Made by a program: the position numbers and the translations under genes. 64,000 nucleotides of DNA from Allodiplogaster sudhausi (taxonomy: Eukaryota > Nematoda > Chromadorea > Rhabditida > Diplogasteridae), in NCBI GenBank assembly GCA_945643635.1, contig CALZFC010000298.1, positions 62,001 through 126,000 of the forward strand, in the 5' to 3' direction. The notes below the pieces were generated by a model that was given only the letters and a program-made list of their open reading frames with translations, was not told where the DNA came from and did no database searches. Shown in pieces: positions 11,920 through 23,069 of the stretch (position 1 is the stretch's first letter; the number at the start of each line of letters is the position of its first letter).

Positions 11920-13805
11920 GGACTCTTCGCTGTCGGCGATGGAAGTGTTCGGGGATCTCTCCGAGATGATCAGCCATTTCATGCTGAGCAGCCTCTTCAT
12001 CTTCCTAATCAAGGCAACGATGGACATCCACTTCGCTACTCTTATTTATACGTAACAATCTGTGATTTAAATATAAAATTGAAATGAAAATAAAGTGAAG
12101 AAGCTGACATTGAGGAGTCCCTCGTTGTATGCAGCAGTAGTGGCGTCGCAACGGGGAGAAGAGCCGGATTTGAGAGACCCTTTAGAAATGAGAAAGATAT
12201 CTAGATATCATACATTTTCCATTATCAATAAAGAAAGAGAGTCTCAAAATTTTTGTTTCGCGTTTTCATATATTTTTCTTATGCAATCACGAAACACATT
12301 GAAAATTATCGAACTCTTATTATCTGAAAGAACCTCTCTCCTCCTCCTCCTCTCTCTCTCCTACTCTCTCTTTCTCTCCCTTCTCTCTATCCACTCTTTT
12401 TATCGCTCTAAATCCTCTCTATCCACTGTTTTTTCTCTCTCTCTTCCTCTCCCTCCTACGCTCTCTCACCCATCTCTTTATCCATTCTATTTATCTCTCC
12501 CGTCTCTCTCCCTTATTCCCTCTCATTCCCTCCTCTCTGTCCACTCGTTTTCTCTTTCCCTTCTCTCTGTCCCTCCTACCCTCTCTGTCTCCCTTCTACC
12601 CTCTCTCTCTCTCCCTTCTCTCTATCCACTCTTTTCTCTCTCCCTTCTCACTCCCTCCTACACTCTCTATCCCTTCTCTCTCCCCTCCTACCATCTCTCT
12701 CCTTCTCTCTCCCTCTCTCGCTCCTATCCTATCTCTCTCCTTCTCTCTCCCCCTCCTACCCTCTAACTCCTTCTCTGTTTCCCTCCTACCCCCCTCTCTC
12801 TCCCTTCTCTCTATCCACTCTTGTTCTCTCTCCCTGTCTCTCCATCCTATTCTCTCTCTCCCTCCTATCCTCTCTCCCTCCTTCCCTCTCTCCCTCCTAC
12901 TCTATCTCTCCCTTCTCTCTCTGCTTCGTCGTCTCTCTAACCATCAATAAGCGCCGCTCGTGGATTATCAGAGAGACTCGGGTCAGAGTCGACGCGAGTG
13001 TAGCCGCCACGAGTGGCGACGGAAGAACGGGACGGCATCAGAAGGACAGGAGAGGATGGAGAACCTGGATAGAGAAAGAGTGAGAGAGAAAGAGGATGAA
13101 AGAGAGACGGAGAAAGTGTGTGACAGTCAGATAACTAGAGAGATCGAAAGAGAAAAGAGTAAGTGAAAAAGAAAAAGATAGAGGGAGAAAGGGGGGAAAG
13201 AGATAAAATAAAACGATGAAAGAGTTATACTGACTGATGTTCAAATGTAAGAAAGCATATGTATGTACGTACACACATGCATGTACATACTAGCGGTGCT
13301 ATCGGGGACTTGGGCGTTTACTTTTCCAGACCCTTTTAGATTTAAAGAGTGTTCTATATGCTATAAATAGATTTGCAAATTGGATCATTTAATAAAGATT
13401 CGCCCGCGCTTCTTCGAACCAGCGACAGATGATTTTTTGTATGCGCATCCTAAAATACATTTCAAAATGATCTGTCTGAACCAAGTTATTGTATTAATAA
13501 GTGCATCAAGTGGCCAGAAGAATATCCATCGCTCTTTCAAATGTCAGATAAAACCGCCGCAATATTTGCAGTCAATATTAAGAGAAGCATTTTTGAAGGG
13601 GAAGACCTCTGCTCGGTTGCTTGTGTCTGTGCCTGCGAGGCCGTCGCTGCTCAGCGTCGCCAGACGGGGAAGCGGGAGCGAGGAGGACGACGAAGGGAGG
13701 GCGAGGGGAGGAAGAGCGAGCTGATCCGTCCTCTGGATGCTGCTTCTTCTTGCTGGCTTCTTCTTCTGCTGCTTCCTCGCTGCCCAGCGAGGCATCTGTA
13801 TTCAT
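11920..13805 (-). CDS. Candidate 5' exons of the potassium channel (start codon at 13805)
   Basis: An ATG-led exon (13805-13607; MNTDASLGSEEAAEEE, Lys/Ser-rich) ends at AGAG|GTCTTC in phase 1. A second exon (12035-11920; SIVALIRKMKRLLSMKW) begins with the two bases needed and ends in phase 0. The next channel exon at 9029 begins in phase 0, so all joins keep the frame. This is inference from phase and composition only; the donor of the second exon (TCC|GTGCTT) is weak. If right, the channel has an unusually long N-terminus of about 290 residues. They could instead belong to another gene. Confidence 0.35.
12330..12950. repeat. Imperfect CT-rich satellite block
   Basis: About 600 bases of pyrimidine-rich sequence with recurring variants of CTCTCCCTTCTCTCTATCCACTC and CCCTCCTACCCTCTC. 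It lies just left of the candidate first channel exon. Confidence 0.8.
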
Positions 13806-16463
13806 TTCTCATGTGATCATGGTTTCTTTTCCTTAACTTGAGCCAAAGGGGACAGAAATGGGAGCGGGATCAACAACTACGGTGAAACGAGCTTATTCCT
13901 CATGGTCAGCTTGTCCAAACTCAATATGCAATTAGTCGCATTCCCAAAACTAGGGCGATTATTCTACTCGGATTTTGTTCGTTGGCTAATAGACAAGGGA
14001 AAAATAACGAATTAGCACTATAAATCATGTGAGTTTTAACATTGCAAGAGAATGAGGCGAATGTGATAATTCACGTTCCATGGTAAATTTAATTTTGATT
14101 TAGTTACCATGATAAATTTACGAAAATTGGGCGCAATAAAGAAATTCCCGGTTTCCAGAAGTGGATATTCGAGAACCGTTTTCCTATGTACATAATTCGT
14201 CTCGGAAAAATGTCCGGCATTCGACGACGTGCGAATTGCTCTTGAAAAGGGAAAGTGTTAGGATAGGGTCAGAAAAAGACAAAGAGAGAGAGAGAAAGTG
14301 GGGAAAGTTAAGGAGAGAAAAGACATTAAAGAAAAGGAGACATCGAGGAAGCCTGCAAAAATCCCTTTCTATCCAAGCGTGGGTAAGTCAGGACGAAAAA
14401 GGAAGCAGTGAAAAGGATGGAAAATAAATGACCGTTAGTCCTTTACATTTGCAACTACTCAGGTTCCTTTGCTCAATGGGAAGCAAAAGATTTTGAAGAT
14501 CGTATGATGTTTAGATGGATGTTGCTGAAGACAGGGTTCGTAAGTTCGTGTGTGAACCATAATAGTGGGATAGTAAGAATGTTCAGCTTCCCCCTTGCCA
14601 TCTCTGCAGTTGCCACTTCTCATATCCTCTTTCTTTCATTCTCTCGTTTTTATTCCGTTAATTCTCTCTCCACACACTCGATTGCATTCCTCCACTCTGC
14701 GTGGCACTTGCAACTTCCCTTCCTCGGCTGCTATTCCTGACCGCCCTTCCAGGCACTTTCTTGACATTTCTGAACGAGGGACTGATTCAAATCACTTCAA
14801 ACAGGCACGAGAGAGAGAGGGTGTGTGTGTGTGTGTGTGTGTTAGAAAGATACATAGATAGGTAATAGTGAGACGGAGAGAAGAAAGAAAAAGAGAAGAG
14901 AGAGAGTGAGAAAATGAGGGAAAGAGAAAATCAAAGTAGGCAAAAAAATTAAGAAGAAATAAAGAAAAAAATCAGACCAAGAACAGCGTAAAATAAGGGT
15001 AAGACCTAAAAAAGGAGCTAAAAACTCAATCGAAATCTCCCTTGCAATCGATTGACGCCTTTTAGCCCGATTCAGAGCGAGAAGGATTTGATTTAGAATG
15101 ACACAACTACAACGGCAGAAAAATTCAAATATATTACGAGTGAGTTTCGTGATCTCTTAAACAGAAGTTGACTGGTAGAAAGTGTGTGTGTGATATAAAA
15201 AGAAGAGGGAGAAAGAGAAACAGCGTGAAGAAGAAGGAGACAAAAATAGATGTTTGTCTTCTTTCCAAATATAATAAGATGGATTGCCTGCCGTAAATGT
15301 TTGGCATCACATCCAAATGAAGAGTCTACTTCTTACCTATTTTTTTTGCATGCGTATGAAATCTGTGTCATGGAGAGAAATTCGCTAGGATAATGACGTC
15401 ACTCCTTAAATTCTACTGTACAGAGTAGGGGAAAATGTGGTTTTTCTCCTCATGCCCAGGATGCATTCATACTTTACCTAGCGATGTTTCTGTTGGATCG
15501 GATAATGTTAGCGCAAAATGCAACAGCATTGTAATCTCCATGGACAGCTCCTTTACATATCGCTGAAATTATTGGCGGTTCCATTTACGAGTGCAATATA
15601 GATTGCGATTGTTCGAACCTTGGCGAACCAATCAAGCTCTATCCATTTCAGCTCTCTAGTTTACTCTCAACACTACTTCTCCCTCTGTTTCTCTTTACAA
15701 TTATCTCTCTCTCTCTCTCTCTCTTTATCTGTCATTCTCTCTCTCTCTCTCTTCCGTCTCTCTTATTTCTCTCCTTCATTCCTTCCGTCTGCTAGCTGTT
15801 CCCTCCATGCTGCTTTTCCTCGATGCTAACATGCTTAGCGGTGATGCAGCCCAGCAACCTTGTGTGGCTTCGTGCCAACCAGTAAATAGGTAGAGAAAAT
15901 TAGAATCAGTGCGAGGAGGGAGAGAGAGAGAGAGAAAGAGAGAAGCAGAGAAAAGTAAGTGGAAGGGTAAGTGAGAAGCATTCCATTGTACTGCGGCCAC
16001 CGTTCGCGGATGGATCTATTTCAAGGACAGTCACGGACTTGCAAGATCCAGGAGTGAATGAAGCAATTATTTGTGAAGCACAAGAAAATACTGGACCAAG
16101 CCGATAAGCGATTGCCAAGAGAGCGACAGAACGAGAGACCACGAAGGATCGAAAGACCGCGTGAGACTGAGAGACCACGAACGAGCGAGAGAGCGAGAGA
16201 TGCGAGCGATCGAAAGACCCCGAGAGATCGAGAGAGCCATGGAATGAGACCGAGAAAAAAAAGAAAGAGGGCAGGAAGTCAGCTCAAGGGTAGGATAGCA
16301 GAAATAAATAAAAATACATGGCTGCATGAAGATACACCTACTGTATGTGAAAACAATTGTGTGTTTTAATGCAAATAAGATTGGGGGAGTGGAGAGACAG
16401 AAAAGAGAGAAAGAGAGGTAAGTGAAGCTATGAAAAAGAGACAGAGAGTGAGAGGAGCGAAGT

Positions 16464-16499
<36 letters not shown>

Positions 16500-16500
16500 G

Positions 16501-16546
<46 letters not shown>

Positions 16547-17472
16547 TTGATGCCGGTGTGAAATTCAGCAAGTGACACGATGACCGCTGTGGTCTTGTGA
16601 TGCGGAAGGTCAGAAGACTTGATAGAAGGAATAGCAGGCGGGGTTAGGGATAGGGGTGGGGTTGGTGCGTAGAATAATAAGTGGATAACAGCCATGAGGA
16701 CCCATAACCCATCCGAGACCCCTGGGGGTCTCGTATGGGTTATGGGTCCGAAATAACCAGGACAAGGGGTCAAGCGTCTCATGCTTGGATGACCGGAGCC
16801 TGGGACGGGCCCGGAAGAGCATATGCCACTCTTCTTTTGCGCAGCAGTTGAGAAGGCACACACAGGAGATCTGCTGATTGACAGGAGGGAAGCGTCCCAG
16901 GGGCTTGGAGGAGAGAAAGAGAGGGAGGAGAGAGAGAAGCGAGAAGGCGAAGGGGAGTGGAGAGAACGAAGATACAGCGAGAGGAGAGGAGGGAAGAGAG
17001 GGAGGAGAGAGAGATGGGAGAAGGTGAAGGGAATGGAGAGAACGAAGATACAGCGAGAGGAGGGTGGGAGAGACAACAGAGGATGAAGCTGCAAGGCAAA
17101 CAGAGAAATATAGTGAGCAAAGACTAAAGAAATTAGTAAAGAAAGAAACACGAGGAGAGAGAGAAGCGTATTGGTTTCATGAGAAAGGGCGAAGTCGTGA
17201 GAATGACAGCGATAAGGAGAGGAGGAGGGAAAGAGAGAGTGGAAAGTGGCGAGAGAGGAAAAAGAAGGAGAGAGGGAAAGAGAGAGTAGAGAGAGGCGGG
17301 AAAGGAAAGAAAAGAGAGAGGGAAAGAGAGAGTGGAGATAGGCGACGCCACAGTGCTTGGCCTGCTTGGCGTCAAGGATGGCTCCCAGGGGACGGCGCCC
17401 CATTGAAATCAGGGCGTGCCAAAAGAGCTTCCCTATTGCTACAAGGATTCTCTATCAGTGATGCGCTTTCTC

Positions 17473-17508
<36 letters not shown>

Positions 17509-17708
17509 GTTTTCTTACATCTCTTCTCTCTCTCTATCTCCCTTTACTCTACGGAGAGAGAATGTGCTCTCCATCCCCCCTCCCACTCTATCATGGATAT
17601 CCTCTAGGCATTCATTGACTACCGTTCACACTCGCATACTGTAGCTTGTGAATTCAGCTCTGTATCTCTGTGGAAGAAGGCTCGAAAACACGGGAGGGCA
17701 GAGTCGCG

Positions 17709-17749
<41 letters not shown>

Positions 17750-19194
17750 AAAAGTGAGTGAGAGAGAGAGAGGGAGACAGCAAAAGAAGATCGAGAGAAT
17801 ATATGAATAATAAAATTAAATAAAATGGACGCCGCCATTTCAATAAAATAGCTAGAATAAATAGACATATCCTACGACCACTTTTATTCTCTAAATGGGT
17901 TTTCAGAAGACTCCTCTGACGTAAGGAGCAGACAAAAGAATCAGCTTGATACGACAGAAATACCAACAGCCAATCATCTTCCTAGCTACACGCTAAAATC
18001 GACATGAATAAGAAGACAAAAAAATGAAGAGAATTTAAAATGGGAACCTGCTTCAGCTGATATCCTTCCCATGCATCTGATAAATACAAACAAAATTGAA
18101 AAATTGATGATGAATAGACTTTGCTGAGGCCACTCAAAACATCCTTGTTTTTGAGGATTCATAAAATGAAATGAAGCGAGAGCAGACGAAAACTCTCTCC
18201 TGGGCACTTGGAAAAGCAGAGCATGACCAAGAACAACAATGAAGGGCACAATATTCTGCGTCTTTCAGTTCACTTCTTTTTCTTCTTCTAAGCTTTCGCT
18301 CTTTTCCTTCCACATCTCTCATTTTCACTCCGGTTCTTCTTCGGCAATTACTGTTTGCTACTTATTCTGTACTATATGCACATGAATTCTTTTCATATCA
18401 TTTTTATCTTCACTGCTAAATTTCATAATCTCGTCCTGCTCGCTTATTGTATATTGCATTCCTTTTTACTTTCATATTTGCCGCAATCGAAAATAGCCTT
18501 TAACGGGTCCAGGCACATTCTCTTATTCTTGCTCTCCTCATTTCATTCTGTCTCTCTAAAAATCTCTAAATCGCTCTCTACAATCTTTCTCATTCTACTT
18601 CCCTCGAAGAATGTCTCTGTAGAGCGGCACTTTAAAAGGCACAATAAATCAAGAGAACGTGGGTGGTGGAAGTATCTCCACGGGCTTCTCGTTTAGTGGC
18701 TCTGGACACATCCATGGGTCATCCTTTTCCGTTATGGCACAGATTCATTGGAATAGACAGGGGATTACAGAGAATGAAAGAGTATGTAAAAGTAAGTGAG
18801 AGAGAGAGGGAGAGAAAATTTAAAGAACATTGTTAATGCAGAAGAGATCGAGATGAGAATGGGCTGGAGAGAAGGGCTAAATGGGTGACAGGAAGGGAAG
18901 AGATTCATGTACAGGAAGATGGGGAGAGATAATGTGACAGAGAGAGGGAGAGGAAGAGAGAGAGGGAGAGAGAGAGAGAGAGAGAAGAGTAGGGTAAAGG
19001 GAGTGCGCGGCAACTGATGGCAGCGTTGCGATAAGCAGTGATTGTCCTTCTGCATTTCGACATTTATTTATGGAGTTCATCTAATGGGGAGAGCAAGAGG
19101 GAGAGGACAAGGGAGCAGCAGAAAGATAAAGAGAAACAGATAGAGAAAATGAGAAAGGCAGAAGATAAGATAGAGAGCGAGAGAGTGAGAGAGT

Positions 19195-19227
<33 letters not shown>

Positions 19228-19251
19228 GAGATCACGATTACTCGAATAGTG
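13806..19251. other. Region without a recognised gene
   Basis: Mostly AT-rich DNA with (CT)n at 15700-15775 and 17470-17560, (GA)n at 15918-15960, 16385-16545, 16905-17340, 17710-17785 and 18795-18985, and a (GT)n run near 14821-14842. A near-perfect palindrome lies at 16698-16748. A GC-rich exon-like piece at about 17403-17345 (-; GRRPLGAILDAKQAKHCGVA) and one near 16860-16760 (-) look coding in composition, but I cannot link them to a gene. Confidence 0.4.
16698..16748. repeat. 51-bp near-perfect palindrome
   Basis: GGACCCATAACCCAT, then GAGACCCC, meets its inverse GGGGTCTC ... ATGGGTTATGGGTCC around a two-base centre. Only the CC/GT step after the 15-base outer arm breaks symmetry. A hairpin or cruciform is possible. 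Unlike the foldbacks, it has no recognised terminal motif. Confidence 0.8.
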
Positions 19252-20545
19252 GCACACACAAGAAAAAATACCATTACGATTAGTAGTCAATGCGATGGTA
19301 AATACCATCGTCGCAGCACCTAAGAGTATATACTTTAAAAATGAGCACTTCAAACTATTGGATCAGATCCACTGGTCAAATACCATAAAAACTCGGCTCG
19401 GCGTGAATTACACCTGCCGGAATGGTATTTCTCAGCTCGCGCTGGCAGCCCCCACCTCCTCCCTTCCCTGTCGTTTCACGGGTCGATTTGCCTCGCTTCT
19501 TTCTCTCTCTCACACGCACACTCTCTCTCTCTCCCTCTTTCTCTCTGCGATCCAGTACCTCGAACACGACTCACAAACTAGCCAGTAAATCGGCGTTTGC
19601 AGCTTTTTTTGCCATTTTCGCTATAAATCAGTTCAAACCGTGTTTAAAATGAGAATAAAAACTGCAAAAGTTGAAGAGCTGGCTAGCCTGATATGCAGAG
19701 TCGTGTTGAAGCTGGCGCCGTCGTATTGAGAATTTTTCTCCCTCATGGACCCGAACTAACACCCTACGCACCCAGTACCCAAGCCACTACCACCACACTA
19801 CCCGCTCTAGTGATTCGAGTGCTGCCGAAATTATCCAGATGATATATATGGGCGGCGCCCATGGTTGAATCTGTCAGTTATTGAATAGCTGTTAGTGACA
19901 GTTGACAGTTAGTGACAGCGCTGATTGCCGTGGCGGAAGAGAACGTCGGCATGGCTGTCTCCTTTCTTCTTTTCGAGTACGCCAAGGAGCACGCGGACGA
20001 GTTGACGAGTGAGTGGGCGAATGACTTGGCCGCTGCGTCTGCTGCGACTGACAATGCATCTGATGCCACTAGAGCGGATCAAGAGAACGAGGGTCCTCAA
20101 TCAAAGGCGGCAAAGCGTATATTGTTATTACTATATTGGGTTATTGTACTTGTTTGTTTTTACATTTCAAATCAGTCCGATTGACTTGCTGTATTTGGCA
20201 ACTCTTTTCCCCCACTTCGCTGTTCCAAAAGAATTGTCATAAAATGCTCTGAGGAAATATTCACTAGCATATTTCATCTCGGGTACTTCTACCAGTGATT
20301 GCTGGAATAAATATGCTCACTTGGCGCTTGTGGCTGAAAACGCGCAAGATGGAACTGCGCCAAGGAGTACTTTCTGACTCACTTGAGGTAGGGCTCAGTT
20401 AATGGTATTATCCATTGCGGTTTTCACCATTGCAAAATACTAGTGCTTCATAACTAAATTTCTGCCACCATCTATTATTTTGAATGGTATTCACCCAAGG
20501 TGTATTGCGAATTCGGAAATCCAATGGTATTTTTTCTTGTGTGCA
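19252..20545. mobile_element. TIR element H with repeated ATGGTATT motifs and RWD-like fragment
   Basis: The left end CACACAAGAAAAAATACCATT is repeated inverted at the right end (AATGGTATTTTTTCTTGTGTG, to 20545). Several more copies of AATACCAT/ATGGTATT lie close to each end (about 19302, 19379, 19422; 20403, 20485), like subterminal binding sites of DNA transposons. No transposase is present. The interior holds a (CT)n tract and a coding fragment. Confidence 0.75.
19915..20085 (+). CDS. RWD-domain-like coding fragment (RWDD1-like) inside element H
   Basis: The + strand frame reads LIAVAEENVGMAVSFLLFEY and then AKEHADEL. It resembles the last helix of the RWD domain in RWDD1/DFRP2-type proteins, where the family has an EENLGM-then-hydrophobic pattern. 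It is GC-rich and acidic downstream (SEWANDLAAASAATDNASD). The rest of an RWD domain (upstream strands) is not seen nearby. It may be one exon of a gene whose other exons I missed or, since it lies between the ends of a TIR element, a captured gene piece. Confidence 0.35.
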
Positions 20546-22440
20546 TAAGTCGTGGAAAAATCCTATCTTCAAGATCTTTGAAGTGTCTTTCTGATCCTAC
20601 CCACTGCTAGTATGTTTTCTTTTGCTTTTATAGAATACTTGGTTAGCTTACAAGAGTTGTAGACGAATACAGAAAATGATATGATGCTCTACAGTCTCTC
20701 TCTCTTTATCTCTCTCTCTCTCTCTCTCTCACTCACAAGCTCCAACACTAAACCTGATCTCTCTGTTTAATTCTTTTTTCTTGCTCTCTTTCCTAACCTC
20801 CATTCTCGAATACACTGCTTTTGTTTTCGTGCGACTCAGAGAAAAAGACGGAGAGAGATAGTGAGAGAGAGAGAGAGACAGATGGCAAAGAAGGAAAGAA
20901 GGGCACAAAAATGAAATCGTCCACACTCTGCGCCTCTCCGGTACTCGAGGGACCGAGAGTAAGCTAATTTGAGTGTAAGAGTACCAGCTGCAGTTGTCTA
21001 TGGGAAGAGAAAAGAGGAGGGAGAGGGCGAGAGAGAGGAGAGAAAAGAGGAGGGAGAGGGCGAGAGAGAGGAGAGAAAAGAGGAGGGAGAGGGCGAGAGA
21101 GAGGAGAGAAAAGAGGAGGGAGAGGGCGAGAGAGAGGAGAGAAAAGAGGAGGGAGAGGGCGAGAGAGAGGAGAGAAAAGAGGAGGGAGAGGGCGAGAGAG
21201 AGGAGAGAAAAGAGGAGGGAGAGGGCGAGAGAGAGGAGAGAAAAGAGGAGGGAGAGGGCGAGAGAGAGGAGAAAAAAGAGGAGGGAGAGGGCAGTAATGA
21301 AAACGCCGAAAGAAGCGCAAAAGGACGTAGGACGCACAAAATTTTTTTGAGGCAATGATACACCGTAAATGCGGCCTTCTTGTCCACTGTGCCATTTTCG
21401 CCCCACATTTGTCTTCCACTCCAATTTCTCTCTTCTATCTCTCTCTCTCTCTTTCCCTCTATTTCTCTGTCCCTATCCAGCTTCCCAGTCCTGAATCCCT
21501 TGGAAATTGCCACCGTTCAAGTTTACGAACGGGCGCCTTAGATTCGTTGATGAACTCAAATGTGAGGGAGAGGGCTGACAGAAGCGATTGAAGGAAGACT
21601 AGACGTGACCAAGAATGACCAAATGAGGAGGAAGTTAGAGCAAGAGAGAGAAGCAAGAAAGAAAGCGAGGAAGAGAGAGAGAGAGATAAAGAGAGCAAGA
21701 GAGTGACTGGATGACCTCTAGTGAAGCACTGAGACAGCAGATAAAGAAAAGATCAGGAGGAAACAGCGGCAACAATAAAGCGAATTTGACTTAAAAAAAA
21801 AACTAAAAGCTACTGATTCCGAAAGATATTTATTGTTATTTATGAGCAAATTGGGAGTCAAAAGGGAGCGACAATAAGAAAGGAAGCTAAGGGCGCATTT
21901 TCACGCATTCATATGCACTATGTACATATGTATGTATGAACGTCTAGATTCTACGTGTAGAATCAGAGGGGACAATTATGCGCTTTTTATTTTCATTCTA
22001 GTAAAAGCCATTCAAAATAATGCTTTAAAATAAATTTATAATGTTGAGCAACGAAAACAAAAATTTTGCAGCTAAAATAAAATAAGCAGCAAAGAAGAAA
22101 GAGTCGATATTATTCAGTTTGCAGCCGAGAGAAGCGGCATCCATTATTTGACACTTCTCTCTGCAAACATTTCTTTGGCAAAATGTGGTCAAGATGAAAA
22201 TGAAAATGGGGCTCATCTTATGCAGCGGAGAAAAACAGGAAGACAGTCGTAGATTTAGTTGCAGTTGATTTGTGGTGGGGAAATGATTCTGGAGGATGTC
22301 CTGGAGGGGTTCTGGAGAGGCACTGAGAAGGGTGCAGAGGCAGGCGGTGTTTGGGAAGGACGAGTCGAGCGAGAGCAGTGCTCATCAACGGGCGCCGACG
22401 GAGACAAATCACTCCAGGGAAAGAGGGAGTTGTGAGGGTT
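20546..22440. repeat. Non-coding DNA with 33-bp minisatellite (21003-21295)
   Basis: At 21003-21295 a 33-base unit (GAGAGAAAAGAGGAGGGAGA, then GGGCGAGAGA...) repeats about nine times almost perfectly. Because 33 is a multiple of three, several frames stay open on both strands (for example EREERKEEGEG repeats); these are not genes. (CT)n is at 20693-20735. The rest shows nothing supported. Confidence 0.75.
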
Positions 22441-22560
22441 AATACAAAGAGAGAGAGAGAAAGAGAGAGCAGGGAAAGAGGGAGTTGAGAGAGACAATAC
22501 AAAGAGAGAGAGAGAGAGAGATAGCGAGAGCAGGGAAAGAGGGAGTTGAGAGAGACAATA

Positions 22561-22594
<34 letters not shown>

Positions 22595-22623
22595 AGGGAA
22601 AGAGGGAATTGAGAGAGACAATA

Positions 22624-22669
<46 letters not shown>

Positions 22670-22715
22670 AGGGAAAGAGGGAGTTGAGAGAGACAATACA
22701 AAGAGAGAGAGAGAC
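22440..22715. repeat. Compound minisatellite: (GA)n plus conserved spacer
   Basis: Four full copies of GCAGGGAAAGAGGGAGTTGA / GAGAGACAATACAAAG separated by (GA)n runs of growing length, the longest near 22629-22668. The unique spacer is nearly identical in every copy, while the GA run varies. Confidence 0.8.
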
Positions 22716-23069
22716 AGCCGTGATAAGAGGAGCTTCACTCAAGCCTCGGGGACGTGCGCGAGGGAATCAGACAATAGCAAGGGGGGGGGAACAGACTCTC
22801 CGATACTGCTAACAGAAAGGAAGCACCCGTGATAGACGAATAGACGGGATCACAAACATCATGGGAGGTGTGAGAGAGAAAAGAAAGAAAGAAAGAAGGC
22901 GAAAGAAAGAGAAAGAAAGTGAGAGAGTGAGAGAGAATGAGAGAGTGAATTTAACGATGAAGAGCGCTAAGATGAATCCATGTGACGAGTGCCTCTGTCG
23001 GCACCAAATATGCAATCAAAAACCGTGGTCAAAACAGTGTCATGAAATGAAAGAAGACAAGCTCACTGT

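Noticed and set aside
16366..17403. 345-codon - strand open frame
   Set aside because: Mostly Ser/Leu/Pro from a GA/CT tract; only about 20 codons at its start look coding.
20969..21513. Open frames on both strands with EREERKEEGEG or PLPPLFSPLSR repeats
   Set aside because: The 33-bp repeat unit is a multiple of three, so frames without a stop stay open on both strands by arithmetic.
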